Below are positions 25,948 to 35,179 of a DNA stretch of 64,000 bases, in pieces (the first letter of the stretch is position 1; every line of letters starts with the position of its first letter). Under the pieces are notes generated by a model. That model made no database searches. It was not told the origin of the DNA and saw only the letters and a list, made by a program, of their open reading frames with translations. This DNA is from Granulicella sibirica (GTDB lineage Bacteria > Acidobacteriota > Terriglobia > Terriglobales > Acidobacteriaceae). Both the position numbers and the translations under genes were made by a program. Where the stretch lies: positions 62,001 through 126,000 of the forward strand of contig NZ_RDSM01000002.1 of assembly GCF_004115155.1 (NCBI RefSeq). The letters run 5' to 3'.

Positions 25948-27717
25948 ATGTTCACGCGCTCTCGTTTCCGCACATCGGCCTTGCTTCTCGCTTGCGTTCT
26001 GACGATCCCTGCTCTCCGCGTTCAGGCACAGGAGGTGGGTTCCGCGCCGGTCAAGAAGCAGCTTCCTGCCGATGAGCGGGCTTACAAGGCAGCGCGATCG
26101 ATCAACGATCCGGCACAGTGCCTGGCGGCCATGCGGGCGTTCGTGAAGGAGTATCCGAAGAGCAGCCGTATTGGCCGCGCACAGGATGCGATCTTTACTC
26201 TGCTCGTTGAGAACTTTCCGGAGAGGACATCCGAGATCGATGGGCAGCTCAAGTACCTGGTGAAGCACTCCGGAAAGGGAAGTGGGCATTTTCAGACGGA
26301 GACGGACCTCGCTTATCAGCTTGCGGAGGCCGGGACGTCGGGGGTTGAACTGCCGCGAGCGGAGAAGCTTGCGAAGGATGCCGTAAACCATCTGCAGGAG
26401 ACGGCATTTTCACAGGAGATGCTGGCGTCTTACGTCAAGTTCAAGGTTCCGCCACCGAAGCAGCTTGAGATCCATGCCCAGTTCGCCAGGACGCGCGCTG
26501 AGGCGGTTGCTGTGCTGGCGGATGTGTATCTGCGCGAGAACAAGCAGCAGCAGGGTGCGGCACTCGTTGCCGAGGCCTATGCCTTGGATCCCATGGTCGA
26601 TGATGTCAACACGGAGAGGGGGCGTCTGGCGCTGTTGAACCATGATGATGCGCTTGCGCTCGAGTCTTTCGAACGGGCGCAGCTTCTTGGGTCGATGAAG
26701 GCGCCCGACCGCGAGAAGATGATGCAGCTCTATCGGCAGGCGCATGGTGGAAACGATGCCAGTTTCACCGCCGACATGGATGCCCGCTATGCCGAGCTCT
26801 ATCCGCCGGCATTTACTCCTGGCAAGGTTGCTGCTGTTCCCGGTGGACATACGGTGCTGCTTGAACTCTTTACCGGATCCGGCTGTCCGCCCTGTATTGG
26901 CGGAGATATTGCTGTCGAGGGCGTGCTTGAGGCTTATCCGCGCAGCGAGGTCGTTGCGCTTGCTTTCGATCAGCACATTCCGGAGCCCGATCCGCTGACG
27001 AATCCTGACTCGGTGGCGCGGGCGGAGGTGTATGACATCGCGCACACGCCGGAGTATGTGATCGATGGGAAGGTTCAGCCTATCTACGGAGCGAGGCGTG
27101 AGGGAAGCGAAGATCTCTATGGGAAGATCGCCAAGGCTGTGGATGCCGCGGCCCCGATCGTGACGGGAGTGGAGTTGAAGGTTTCTGCTGCGAAGGCTGA
27201 TGGCGGGCTCATTCATGCGCAGGCGGTTGTCAGTGTGCCGAGCGGCAAAGAGCTTGAGAAGGTCCTTGCGGTGAAGGCTGGGCCTGAGGCGGTGAGTCCC
27301 GGGGAAAAGAAGCCGGCTGCGCCTGCTGTCGGTCCTGTCGAGCCGCGCCTTGTTGTGAACTTCGCTCTGGTTGAAGATGATGTGCGCTACAGTGGCGAGA
27401 ATGGGATTCGCTTCCATCGCATGGTTGTGCGGGCTCTGGCCAAGCCTGCGGGTATGGGTTTTTCGGTTGATCCTGCGGCTACCGTTAGCCTTGACGCGTC
27501 CTTTGATCCAGCAGCCATCAGCCGTTCGCTTGTAACTTATCTTGAGGGATATGAGCAGAAGAACGACCGGTTCGGGAAGATCACCTTTCTGACGAAGGAT
27601 ATGACGATGCAGACTGAACATCTTGCGGTCGCCGCCTGGGTACAGGATTCGGTGACACATCGCGTTCTGCAGGCTGCGGTGATCCCGGTCAGCGCGGCAC
27701 AGCAGGGAGCGCAGTGA
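25948..27717 (+). CDS. Exported thioredoxin-like protein with large N-terminal region
   Basis: 589 residues with a signal peptide (RTSALLLACVLTIPALRVQA). Residues about 30-290 look helical and repeat-like, possibly TPR-type. Near residue 300 a thioredoxin/DUF1223-like domain begins with VLLELFTGSGCPPCIGGD, containing a CxxC pair (CPPC), and continues HTPEYVIDGK. The last 170 residues form a beta-rich region. It overlaps no gene but is followed after one base by a DsbD-N-like gene, so the pair probably works in periplasmic thiol-disulfide exchange. The ATG at 25948 heads the signal peptide; the frame is open slightly upstream without similarity. Confidence 0.75.
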   Translation: MFTRSRFRTSALLLACVLTIPALRVQAQEVGSAPVKKQLPADERAYKAARSINDPAQCLAAMRAFVKEYPKSSRIGRAQDAIFTLLVENFPERTSEIDGQLKYLVKHSGKGSGHFQTETDLAYQLAEAGTSGVELPRAEKLAKDAVNHLQETAFSQEMLASYVKFKVPPPKQLEIHAQFARTRAEAVAVLADVYLRENKQQQGAALVAEAYALDPMVDDVNTERGRLALLNHDDALALESFERAQLLGSMKAPDREKMMQLYRQAHGGNDASFTADMDARYAELYPPAFTPGKVAAVPGGHTVLLELFTGSGCPPCIGGDIAVEGVLEAYPRSEVVALAFDQHIPEPDPLTNPDSVARAEVYDIAHTPEYVIDGKVQPIYGARREGSEDLYGKIAKAVDAAAPIVTGVELKVSAAKADGGLIHAQAVVSVPSGKELEKVLAVKAGPEAVSPGEKKPAAPAVGPVEPRLVVNFALVEDDVRYSGENGIRFHRMVVRALAKPAGMGFSVDPAATVSLDASFDPAAISRSLVTYLEGYEQKNDRFGKITFLTKDMTMQTEHLAVAAWVQDSVTHRVLQAAVIPVSAAQQGAQ

Positions 27718-27718
27718 C

Positions 27719-28201
27719 ATGAGGGCTTCGTGCGTTTTAGCGTGTGTCCTGGCTCTCGTCAGTGGATCTGCAGCCTTTGCGGCTCCGAAGGTGACGGTTC
27801 AGTGGCGCGTGAAGGCAGCTCCGACCAAGCCGGTCAAGGCGGGGGCGAAATTCACAGTGGTCATCACCGGACAGCCTGATCCCGGGTGGCATCTTTATGC
27901 GCTGGAAGAGCCGCAGGGTGGGCCTATCGCCACGGAGATTGCACTCACCGAGGGCGATCCGGCTGATCTCGTGCGCGTCGAAGAGGCGAAGCCGAAGGTC
28001 CTTCCGGATCCTAACTTCCAGCAACCCACGGGCTTTTTCGACAGCGCGGCTGACTTTACGCTGCATCTTCAGTCGGCACGGAATGCGTCGGCTGATGCGA
28101 GCGCGCTTCACATTCTTGTCCGCTATCAATCATGCACGGATCGCGTCTGCCTGCCTCCGCATACGGAGACGATGACGGTTCCGCTGACGATCGGCCGTTA
28201 A
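27719..28201 (+). CDS. DsbD N-terminal-domain-like (DsbC corrector) periplasmic protein
   Basis: A 160-residue protein with signal peptide (VLACVLALVSGSAAFAAP). The body resembles the immunoglobulin-like N-terminal domain of DsbD (disulfide bond corrector family): FTVVITGQPDPGWHLYAL in the first strands and the characteristic YQSCTDRVCLPP near the C-terminus, whose two cysteines would be the redox pair. In DsbD this domain passes electrons to periplasmic oxidoreductases; the transmembrane and thioredoxin domains are absent here. Its ATG begins one base after the stop of the thioredoxin-like gene, so they are co-translated. Its TAA shares the palindromic TTAA with the opposing small gene. Confidence 0.82.
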   Translation: MRASCVLACVLALVSGSAAFAAPKVTVQWRVKAAPTKPVKAGAKFTVVITGQPDPGWHLYALEEPQGGPIATEIALTEGDPADLVRVEEAKPKVLPDPNFQQPTGFFDSAADFTLHLQSARNASADASALHILVRYQSCTDRVCLPPHTETMTVPLTIGR

Positions 28202-28437
28202 CGCATACTTTCACCGCAAAGCGCGAGGCTATCTCGTTTCTGCTCCGCGTCCGCGAGCCACTTTTTCATCTCGCGAATCTCCTGCTGATAGAAGAGGGCT
28301 TCGAGTTTCTCGTGGTGAGGAGCGTTCGGACGGCTGGCGCGTATGGTTGCGGCGGCAAGGGACGCTTCTGATTCGGCGATTGCGGCACGGCAGTCTTCGA
28401 TAGCCTGGTTGATTGTTTCTGGTCGTGGTGTCTTCAT
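28198..28437 (-). CDS. Small hypothetical coiled-coil protein
   Basis: 79 residues from the ATG at 28437 (GGGAG about 9 bp upstream). The sequence is charged and alpha-helical throughout, with heptad-like stretches (QAIEDCRAAIAESEASLAAA; YQQEIREMKKWLADAEQKRD). No signal peptide or membrane segment. I do not recognise a family. It is convergent with the DsbD-N-like gene, sharing the stop region, and lies 100 bp upstream of nothing related. Confidence 0.55.
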   Translation of the reverse strand: MKTPRPETINQAIEDCRAAIAESEASLAAATIRASRPNAPHHEKLEALFYQQEIREMKKWLADAEQKRDSLALCGESMR

Positions 28438-28538
28438 GTACGTGTGCTCCCTACAACAAAGAGCACAATACGCCCACGCGTATAGAACTATGGATTGCAC
28501 TTTCGGGTATCAAGCTTGCCACATCCGTAGAGCCTATG

Positions 28539-29303
28539 TCAGGAACCTGAGACGCGGCTGGACGGGTGATCGCTGGCGACGGCTCCGTCGCGGATGGTGA
28601 CGATGCGGTGGGCGAATTCGGCAATGTCGGGCTCATGGGTGACGAGGACGATGGTGTTTCCCTTGGCGTGGAGATCGTCGAAGAGGGCCATGATTTCGAC
28701 AGAGGTCTTTGAGTCCAGGTTTCCAGTGGGCTCGTCGGCTAGGATGATCGACGGTGAATTGACGAGGGCGCGGGCGATGGCGACACGCTGGCGCTGACCA
28801 CCGGAGAGCTCGTTCGGCTTGTGCATCATGCGGGTGCCGAGGTTGACCGACTCGAGGACAGCCTTGGCGCGGGCAGTGCGTTCAGCGGCTGGGGTGCCGT
28901 TATAGATGAGGGGAAGCTCGACGTTGTGGAGCGACGTTGCGCGAGCAAGCAGGTTGAAGGTCTGGAAGACGAAGCCGATCTCCTTGTTGCGGATACGAGC
29001 GAGCTCGTCGTCGTTGAGGCTGGAGACGTCGTGTCCGTTGAGCCAGTACTTGCCCTGCGTGGGAGAATCAAGGCAGCCGATGAGATTCATGAGGGTCGAC
29101 TTGCCCGAGCCGGATGGGCCCATGATGGCGACGTACTCACTGTGGCGGATGCGGAGGTTTACGCCGCGAAGGGCGTTAACGGTCTGATCGCCCATGACGT
29201 AGGTCTTCCAGAGATTGCTGGTGACGATGACGTCTCCAGGATTTGGACCCTCGGCGTTGACGGCTGGTGCGGTGTCGGGGCTGACTGCGGTTTCGATGGC
29301 CAT
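28539..29303 (-). CDS. ABC transporter ATPase, MacB/LolD type
   Basis: A 254-residue nucleotide-binding subunit. Walker [13 protein letters not shown] (about residues 62-73), Q-loop [13 protein letters not shown], signature [16 protein letters not shown], Walker [14 protein letters not shown]-loop [10 protein letters not shown]. The [19 protein letters not shown] opening is typical of the LolD/MacB/FtsE group that powers mechanotransmission permeases. It follows the periplasmic adaptor gene by about 100 bp, consistent with a MacA-MacB-type tripartite exporter, yet the expected FtsX-like permease is not found after it. GGAG is 6 bp before the ATG. Confidence 0.92.
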   Translation of the reverse strand: MAIETAVSPDTAPAVNAEGPNPGDVIVTSNLWKTYVMGDQTVNALRGVNLRIRHSEYVAIMGPSGSGKSTLMNLIGCLDSPTQGKYWLNGHDVSSLNDDELARIRNKEIGFVFQTFNLLARATSLHNVELPLIYNGTPAAERTARAKAVLESVNLGTRMMHKPNELSGGQRQRVAIARALVNSPSIILADEPTGNLDSKTSVEIMALFDDLHAKGNTIVLVTHEPDIAEFAHRIVTIRDGAVASDHPSSRVSGS

Positions 29304-29405
29304 CCGGATCTCCGGTACTTGCTTCTGTTGCGTTGGTCGGGGAGTGATTGAGAGTTCAGTTGGGAATCGCTACCCGTTAGAGTCGTTCGGCCCGCGCTTC
29401 GGTTC

Positions 29406-30794
29406 CTATTGCGTGGTGACCGCTTCCGGTGTGTTGTCTCGTTTGACGACGCTGCCGCTCTTTAGAGCGCGGAGAACCTTGTAGCGGCCGGTGACGATCT
29501 CATCTCCTGGCTTGAGGCCGCTGAGGACTTCGATATCAGTGGCTCCGGTGATCCCAGTCGTGATGGGAACGAAGTTGACGCGGTTCTTACCCTTGGTTTC
29601 CTGGAGAACATAGACGCCCTGCACGAGTTTTGGCTTGGCGGTCGAAGCGCTCACGGAATTTGAGGGGGCCTTCCCGGAGTTGGCCGCGGCTGCCTTTTCG
29701 CCTTCGACATCGCGCTGGATAAGGGCCTGAATCGGGATGGTGAGAGCATCCGGCTTGTGGGCGGTGGTGATCTTGGCGGTAGTGGATAGGCCGGGACGGA
29801 GGTCGTCCTGGTTGGAGATACCGTCGAGGGTAACGACGACCTTGAAATCCTTGGCCTCTTCGGTTCCGGTGGTGGATTGGCTGGTTGCCACGCCGGTGGT
29901 GCGAAGAAGAGCCTGATCGCCGACCTGAGTGACATGTCCCTTGAAGGTGCGGCCGGGAAGGGCGTCCACTGTGACATCAGCGGTTTGGCCGAGCTCAACG
30001 TTGACGATGTCAGTTTCGTCAACCTTGACCTCAGCGGTGATGACGGACATGTCGGCGAGGGTCATGAGGGTGGAGCCCTCGGCGTTCTGGATGCCAACGA
30101 CCATCGTCTCGCCTTCGCGGACGGGAACGTTCGTTACGAGGCCGTCGAAGGGCGCTCGGGAGATGGTCTTATCCAGCGCGTCGTAGTTGGCACGCTGGGA
30201 GGCGACGGCCTGATTGACGTGACCCCGGAGTGAGTCGGTCTGGGCCTTGGCCTGGGCCTCGGCCGCTTGGCGCTGCTGGAGCGTGGCTTCGGACATGTCG
30301 ACGGCGGCTTTCTTGGCGTCGTAATCCTGCTTAGCGATGAGCTTATCTTCGTAGAGGGCTTTGGCGCGGTCGTAATCGAAGCGCTTCTGCTCGAGGTCGG
30401 CCTTGGCGGCGGCAGTGTTGGCCAGCGCAGTCTGCTCGGCGGCGATATTGGCGCTTACATCGGTCTGGGATGCGGCGATGGTCGCCTGCTGGGCGGAGAC
30501 GGTGGCCTGAGGCTGGACACTTTCGACCGTGGCGAGAGTGGCTCCCTTGAGGACGTGGTCACCCTCCTTGACGTTGAGATGGGTAATGCGGCCGAAGGCG
30601 GTCGCGCCTATGTTGACGTAGGTCTTGGGTTTGATCTGGCCGGTGCCGCTGACGATGGAGAGAAGGTCACCGCGCGTGGCTTTGCCGGTGGCGACTTTGG
30701 TCACGTTCGCCTGATCGTGCAGAACCGTTCCAATGCCGATACCGACGAGAACCAGGACAACGACAACGAGGATAATGATCTTTTTGGCGTTCAT
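29406..30794 (-). CDS. Periplasmic adaptor (HlyD/MacA membrane-fusion) protein
   Basis: 462 residues. An N-terminal membrane anchor (KKIIILVVVVLVLVGIGIGTVL) precedes a lipoyl-like half domain (GRITHLNVKEGDHVLKGATL), a long alpha-hairpin from about residue 95 to 210 with repeated Ala/Gln/Lys content, the second lipoyl half (SRAPFDGLVTNVPVREGETM), and a beta-barrel plus membrane-proximal domain ending near ITGATDIEVLSGLKPGDEIV. Adaptors of this type join an inner-membrane exporter to an outer-membrane channel. It is the first gene of a unit with the MacB-like ATPase. Cargo is unknown. Confidence 0.9.
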   Translation of the reverse strand: MNAKKIIILVVVVLVLVGIGIGTVLHDQANVTKVATGKATRGDLLSIVSGTGQIKPKTYVNIGATAFGRITHLNVKEGDHVLKGATLATVESVQPQATVSAQQATIAASQTDVSANIAAEQTALANTAAAKADLEQKRFDYDRAKALYEDKLIAKQDYDAKKAAVDMSEATLQQRQAAEAQAKAQTDSLRGHVNQAVASQRANYDALDKTISRAPFDGLVTNVPVREGETMVVGIQNAEGSTLMTLADMSVITAEVKVDETDIVNVELGQTADVTVDALPGRTFKGHVTQVGDQALLRTTGVATSQSTTGTEEAKDFKVVVTLDGISNQDDLRPGLSTTAKITTAHKPDALTIPIQALIQRDVEGEKAAAANSGKAPSNSVSASTAKPKLVQGVYVLQETKGKNRVNFVPITTGITGATDIEVLSGLKPGDEIVTGRYKVLRALKSGSVVKRDNTPEAVTTQ

Positions 30795-31087
30795 AAGCCT
30801 TTTCTATAGCCAGACCTCCTACTTCGGCCTGACGGGTTGACCTGCTTGGCCTTTTCGATCCGGTATCAGGAGCAGGTACGCATGTGCTTTGCGAAGGGTT
30901 CCCACAGGCGCGAAATTTGTTCTTTCGCCTGCGGAGCGCTTTCTTTTCTTCGGGGAATCGGTCACACCAGCATACCGTTTTCGCCATCGTAGCAGGGTAG
31001 ATTTACCGAGTCGATCACGCTTCTTGTCTTCGGGTTGTCTGCCCTCTACAATGAAAGTTGCTTTCTGGAGTTCCGCGGCCCTCACCT

Positions 31088-32842
31088 ATGAAAATCTCTC
31101 TTCGTGACCATCTCTTCGCAATCGTTCTTCTTTCGGCAGTCGGCGTCGCAGGCAGTCCTGTGCGTGCCCAGGATGCCGCCGCGCCTCCCGCGGACGCGAC
31201 GAAGACGGACGGAGGAGTGACGAAGGGTCCCGCAGTGGTGGAACATCCGGATCCGTTGAAGACACGAATCTCCGACAAGCAGCGGTTTGCACAACAGAAA
31301 AATCTGCGGAACGAGTTGAAGGGGCCCTACGCGAAGTGGGTGAACGAGGACGTTCGCTGGATCATCACGGACGAGGAGATGCAGGCGTTCAAGCATCTGA
31401 GCAACGACGAGGAACGCGACCAATTCATCGAGAATTTCTGGCTGAGGCGTAATCCGAACCCTGACTCTCCGGAGAACGAGTTTCGCGAACAGCACTATCA
31501 GCGGATCGCCTACGCGGATGAGCATTTTGCCGCGGGCAAGCCGGGCTGGCGTACGGACCGCGGGCACATCTATATTGCTTATGGAAAGGCCGACAGCATC
31601 GACTCGCACCCGAGTGGCGGCAACTACGAGCGTCCGATGGAAGAGGGCGGCGGCAATACATCCACGTTCCCATTCGAGGTTTGGCACTATCGCTACCTGG
31701 AGGGTATTGGCGACAACGTCGATATCGAGTTTGTCGACACGTGCATGTGCGGCGACTATCACATGACGATTGACCGCTCGGAGAAGGACGCGTTGAAGTA
31801 CACACCGGGCGCGGGCCAGACGCTTTCCGAGCAGATGGGACAGTCGAAGAAGGCGGATCGCTTCTCGGGCGGTGGGCTCGAGCAGCTTGGCTCTGGACCG
31901 GGAACTTCGGGGAACCAGAGCAAGCAGTTTGATCGTCTCGACCGGTTTGCGAAGCTGATGGCTCCTCCGGCGATCAAGTTCAAGGATCTGGAAGCCTTTA
32001 TGGGAACGGGCAAGATCCTCAATGGACCGCCGTTTCTGTTTGACGTTCGTACGGACTACGTCCGCGTGACGAACGAGACGGTGCTTGTGCCGCTGACCCT
32101 GCAGATTCAAAACCGGAACATCACGTTCAGCAACAAGGACGGCGTTGCGATGGGGACGGTGAATATCCTTGGGCGAGTTTCGAACCTGAACCACAAGGCG
32201 ATCCAGACGTTCGAGGATACGGTCAATGTTCAGGTTCCGAGTGAGTTGCTGGCGCGGAAGCAGAATGACGTTTCGGTGTACTGGAAGTCGATTCCGCTTC
32301 GCCCGGGGCTATATAAGGTCGACATCGTGATCAAGGATGTTAACAACCCCGATCACATCGGAACCTGGCGCCGGAGTGTGAATGTTCCGAAGTTCGATGA
32401 CGATCATCTTGCTTCATCTTCGCTGATTCTGGCTGGTTCGATGGAGAGGGTGCCTTCACGGGATATCGGTGCGGGCAACTTTGTCATTGGAGATACCAAG
32501 ATCATTCCACGGGTTCCACCGGGGATCGCGCTTCCTGTGACGTTCCACCGCGCGCAGAGTCTTAACTTCTGGATGCAGGTCTATAACCTGGGGATCGATG
32601 AGAAGAGCAAGCAGAACGGCGCAACGCTCAACTATGAGATCACCGACATGGCCACGAACAAGTCGATCGTGACGAGCCAGGAGCTGACCAATAAGCTGAG
32701 CCCGAACGCCGACCAGTTGACGATCGAAAAAAGTATGCCGCTGGCGAGCCTGCAGCCGGGCAAGTATCAGGTAAGCATCAAGGTGGATGACGGGGTATCG
32801 AAGCAGGTGATTACCGAGTCGGCACCGTTTATTGTGGATTAG
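31088..32842 (+). CDS. GWxTD-domain exported protein
   Basis: A 584-residue exported protein with signal peptide (HLFAIVLLSAVGVAGSPVRA). Residues about 75-190 carry the GWxTD domain: KWVNEDVRWIITDEEMQAF, then RDQFIENFWLRRNPNP and the name motif in KPGWRTDRGHIYIAYGKAD. The rest is beta-rich with repeated immunoglobulin-like strands. The GWxTD family occurs widely in acidobacteria and Bacteroidota and has no proven function. I took the ATG heading the signal peptide (31088). The 293-bp region upstream, shared with the divergent adaptor gene, holds no other gene. The carboxypeptidase-regulatory gene follows after 160 bp. Confidence 0.82.
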   Translation: MKISLRDHLFAIVLLSAVGVAGSPVRAQDAAAPPADATKTDGGVTKGPAVVEHPDPLKTRISDKQRFAQQKNLRNELKGPYAKWVNEDVRWIITDEEMQAFKHLSNDEERDQFIENFWLRRNPNPDSPENEFREQHYQRIAYADEHFAAGKPGWRTDRGHIYIAYGKADSIDSHPSGGNYERPMEEGGGNTSTFPFEVWHYRYLEGIGDNVDIEFVDTCMCGDYHMTIDRSEKDALKYTPGAGQTLSEQMGQSKKADRFSGGGLEQLGSGPGTSGNQSKQFDRLDRFAKLMAPPAIKFKDLEAFMGTGKILNGPPFLFDVRTDYVRVTNETVLVPLTLQIQNRNITFSNKDGVAMGTVNILGRVSNLNHKAIQTFEDTVNVQVPSELLARKQNDVSVYWKSIPLRPGLYKVDIVIKDVNNPDHIGTWRRSVNVPKFDDDHLASSSLILAGSMERVPSRDIGAGNFVIGDTKIIPRVPPGIALPVTFHRAQSLNFWMQVYNLGIDEKSKQNGATLNYEITDMATNKSIVTSQELTNKLSPNADQLTIEKSMPLASLQPGKYQVSIKVDDGVSKQVITESAPFIVD

Positions 32843-33002
32843 TATTGGTTGGGAGTATGACGAGGATACGGGAAGCTCGCGTGGATGGTAGATGCGATTG
32901 AGCACCCGCGGTATAGGAAACAGTCTCCATCGAGCAGCCCGACGCGGTCGCCGAGAGAGCTTCTGGAGAGGGCCGACGACCTGACGGGACGACCTTACGA
33001 CT

Positions 33003-34718
33003 GTGTATAGATTCCGGGTAGAACTCGTTGTTGCGGCGCTCATGCTCGGAATGGCATCCGCAGGTTGGGCTGCGGCTCCAGATGCTACCGTTTCTGGCGT
33101 GGTGAGGGATACGCAGGGTGTGGCTCAGATGGGTGCTTTGGTGCAGATCCTGAGTGCCAATGCTGTGCTGGTGGGAACTGCGTATACGGATCTGGGTGGG
33201 CATTACCGGGTAGAGAACCTCATTCCGGGTAATTACCAGGTGAAAGCGACCGCGGCTCTGTTCTCGCCTGCGGTGCGGGCACATCTGCGGCTTCCGAGTG
33301 GTGCTCGCGCGGTTGTGGATCTGACGCTGAGTACGATGTTCCAGTCGTCTGCGTGGCTTCCAGCGGAGAGACGGCGCGCGGATGAGCCGAGCGACGACTG
33401 GCGCTGGACGCTGCGGTCGGCGGCGAATCGGCCAATTCTCCGTATGGTGGAAGACGGAGAGATGGTGGTCGTGTCGTCGAGCGCGACAGAGGCTTCGAAG
33501 CCTGTTCAGCATGCGACGGCTGCGGTGACGAGCGGAGACGGCGGGTTCGGACTGGGTGGAGTTCACCACAAGCTGTCGTTCGATACGGCATTCGAGGATG
33601 GATCGGACGTTGTCATTCGTGGGGATCTGGGAAGCGATCTGAGTTTGCCGGGACGTGCTCCGAGCGCGGACTTCGATGCTGGGTATGAGCGGAAGATCGG
33701 ATTCGCGGGTGCAGCGAGAACCGTGATCAATATCCAGACTCATCCAGAGATGCAGAGCACGGGCGGAACGGCCGGAATGCAGTCGATTCGGCTGGCGAGC
33801 GCGGAGCGGACGAAGATCGGCGACCTGATCGACCTGGAGTACGGAAGCTCGCTTTCGGCGATCCAGGTTTCGGGTGTTGGTGTTGCGACGCAGCCGTTTC
33901 TGCGGGTCCTGGTTCATCCGCTTCCAGGATGGTCTGCTGGATATCGGATGGCGACAGCTCGAGAGCTGCAGTCGTATGAGGCGCTTGACTCGCTGCAGGG
34001 CGAAACTCCGGTTGCGTCGATGACTGGTGGAAAGCTGGCGATCGAGCGTGGAACTCACCAGGAGTTCACTGTCGCGCGGACCGATGGGCGAGGAATGGTT
34101 CAAGTTGCGATCTATCATGATGCGATTCAGCATGAAGGAATCGCGGGAACCGGGCTTCTCGCTCCCGATGATTTGCAGCGGCCTGGAGTTCAGGGACTTC
34201 TGATCGATACGACGACGAACAGCTTTCGCTTGTTGAGCAGCGCTTACGACGCTGGCGGCGTTCGACTTACCATTTCGGAGCCGCTGACGCAGGGTCTCGA
34301 GGCTGCGTTTACGGTGAGTACGGGAAGTGCGCTTTCGACCAGAGATTCGGGCGCTTCGACGCTGCAGCAGGCGAGCGAAGGACTTCGAGTGGAGAAGGGC
34401 GAGAGCGCGACGATCGCGCTCAAGGGACGAATTGCAAACACTGGCACGAAGGTTCGGGCAGCGTATCGCTGGCAACCTCGGAGCATGGTGACCGCGGTCG
34501 ACGCCTATGCACCTTTCAGCGACCAGGCTTTTTTGAGCTTTTACCTCGCTCAGCCGCTGCGTTGCCACGGAGTGCTTCCCGCGGGGCTGAGCGCTGTGGT
34601 CGATGTGACCAACCTTCTGGAACAGGGCTATCAGCCCCTGCTTTCGAAGGATGGAAAGACGGTGTTTCTCGCGCAGTCGCCCCGGGTGATTCAGGCTGGA
34701 CTTTCTTACACGTTTTAG
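33003..34718 (+). CDS. Carboxypeptidase-regulatory-like outer-membrane protein
   Basis: 571 residues starting at a GTG with a signal peptide (VELVVAALMLGMASAGWAAA). Residues about 28-105 form a CarboxypepD_reg-like Ig fold (VSGVVRDTQGVAQMGALVQI, DLGGHYRVENLIPGNYQV). The remainder consists of alternating beta strands and ends in GLSYTF, an aromatic C-terminus as used by outer-membrane beta-barrels. The canonical TonB plug domain is not visible, so it could be a shortened relative of the Oar-like receptors or a plug-less porin-like barrel. It follows the GWxTD gene. The ribosome-binding site is weak. Confidence 0.7.
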   Translation: MYRFRVELVVAALMLGMASAGWAAAPDATVSGVVRDTQGVAQMGALVQILSANAVLVGTAYTDLGGHYRVENLIPGNYQVKATAALFSPAVRAHLRLPSGARAVVDLTLSTMFQSSAWLPAERRRADEPSDDWRWTLRSAANRPILRMVEDGEMVVVSSSATEASKPVQHATAAVTSGDGGFGLGGVHHKLSFDTAFEDGSDVVIRGDLGSDLSLPGRAPSADFDAGYERKIGFAGAARTVINIQTHPEMQSTGGTAGMQSIRLASAERTKIGDLIDLEYGSSLSAIQVSGVGVATQPFLRVLVHPLPGWSAGYRMATARELQSYEALDSLQGETPVASMTGGKLAIERGTHQEFTVARTDGRGMVQVAIYHDAIQHEGIAGTGLLAPDDLQRPGVQGLLIDTTTNSFRLLSSAYDAGGVRLTISEPLTQGLEAAFTVSTGSALSTRDSGASTLQQASEGLRVEKGESATIALKGRIANTGTKVRAAYRWQPRSMVTAVDAYAPFSDQAFLSFYLAQPLRCHGVLPAGLSAVVDVTNLLEQGYQPLLSKDGKTVFLAQSPRVIQAGLSYTF

Positions 34719-34723
34719 GCGCT

Positions 34724-35010
34724 ACCCCCCTCCCATAGCCCGCGTTCAAGTCTTTTGTTTTGCTCTATTTGCAGGTATGCTCGGCCTGTAAATATCTCAT
34801 TGCAAGCAACTTACGGCTAAATATTAGTAAATAAACGACTTAGCCGGGCTCCCGATCAGTGGGATCCTTGCGGCGCTGTAGCTTTCTATTCGATTTTTTC
34901 CTCACTCCTTCTATTGTATGAGATCGACCGAAACTAAAAGGACACCGACTTTTCGCTTTGAAATGAATGAGTTAGGCCATTTGGGGGCTTGACAAGAATT
35001 TGCGGGTGCG
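34724..35010 (-). repeat. Long intergenic repeat C, copy 2 (inverted)
   Basis: Reverse-complement counterpart of 23331-23620. It again fills a convergent gap, with its CCCCCCTCCCATAGCC end only a few bases after a stop codon (34718). Conserved blocks in the same order are separated by diverged spacers. No credible ORF exists in 34719-35179. Confidence 0.7.
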
Positions 35011-35065
35011 CGGGAGGGAGCTTTATCGCGTTCTGTTCGGGCTTAGTGTGGGGACGGGCACCGCA

Positions 35066-35094
35066 GACGCAGATTCCCTTCGGGAATGACAACC
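35066..35094 (-). repeat. Dispersed repeat B, copy 4 (reverse)
   Basis: GACGCAGATTCCCTTCGGGA followed by ATGACAACC, the reverse complement of repeat B, on the far side of repeat C copy 2. This reproduces the B-C order found at 23251-23620. Confidence 0.85.
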
Positions 35095-35179
35095 AGCGAG
35101 ACAAGGGCAACTGCGACGACAGCGGCAACGGCGGGGGGCCGGTACGACAAAACCGCACGGTAGCGACGGGGGACTTGGC

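Noticed and set aside
26410..27720. 436-codon frame antisense to the thioredoxin-like gene
   Set aside because: No domain, no ribosome-binding site, shadow composition.
32829..34568. 579-codon open frame antisense to the carboxypeptidase-regulatory gene
   Set aside because: Arg/Ser/His-rich composition typical of an antisense shadow; the plus-strand product has signal peptide and domain structure.
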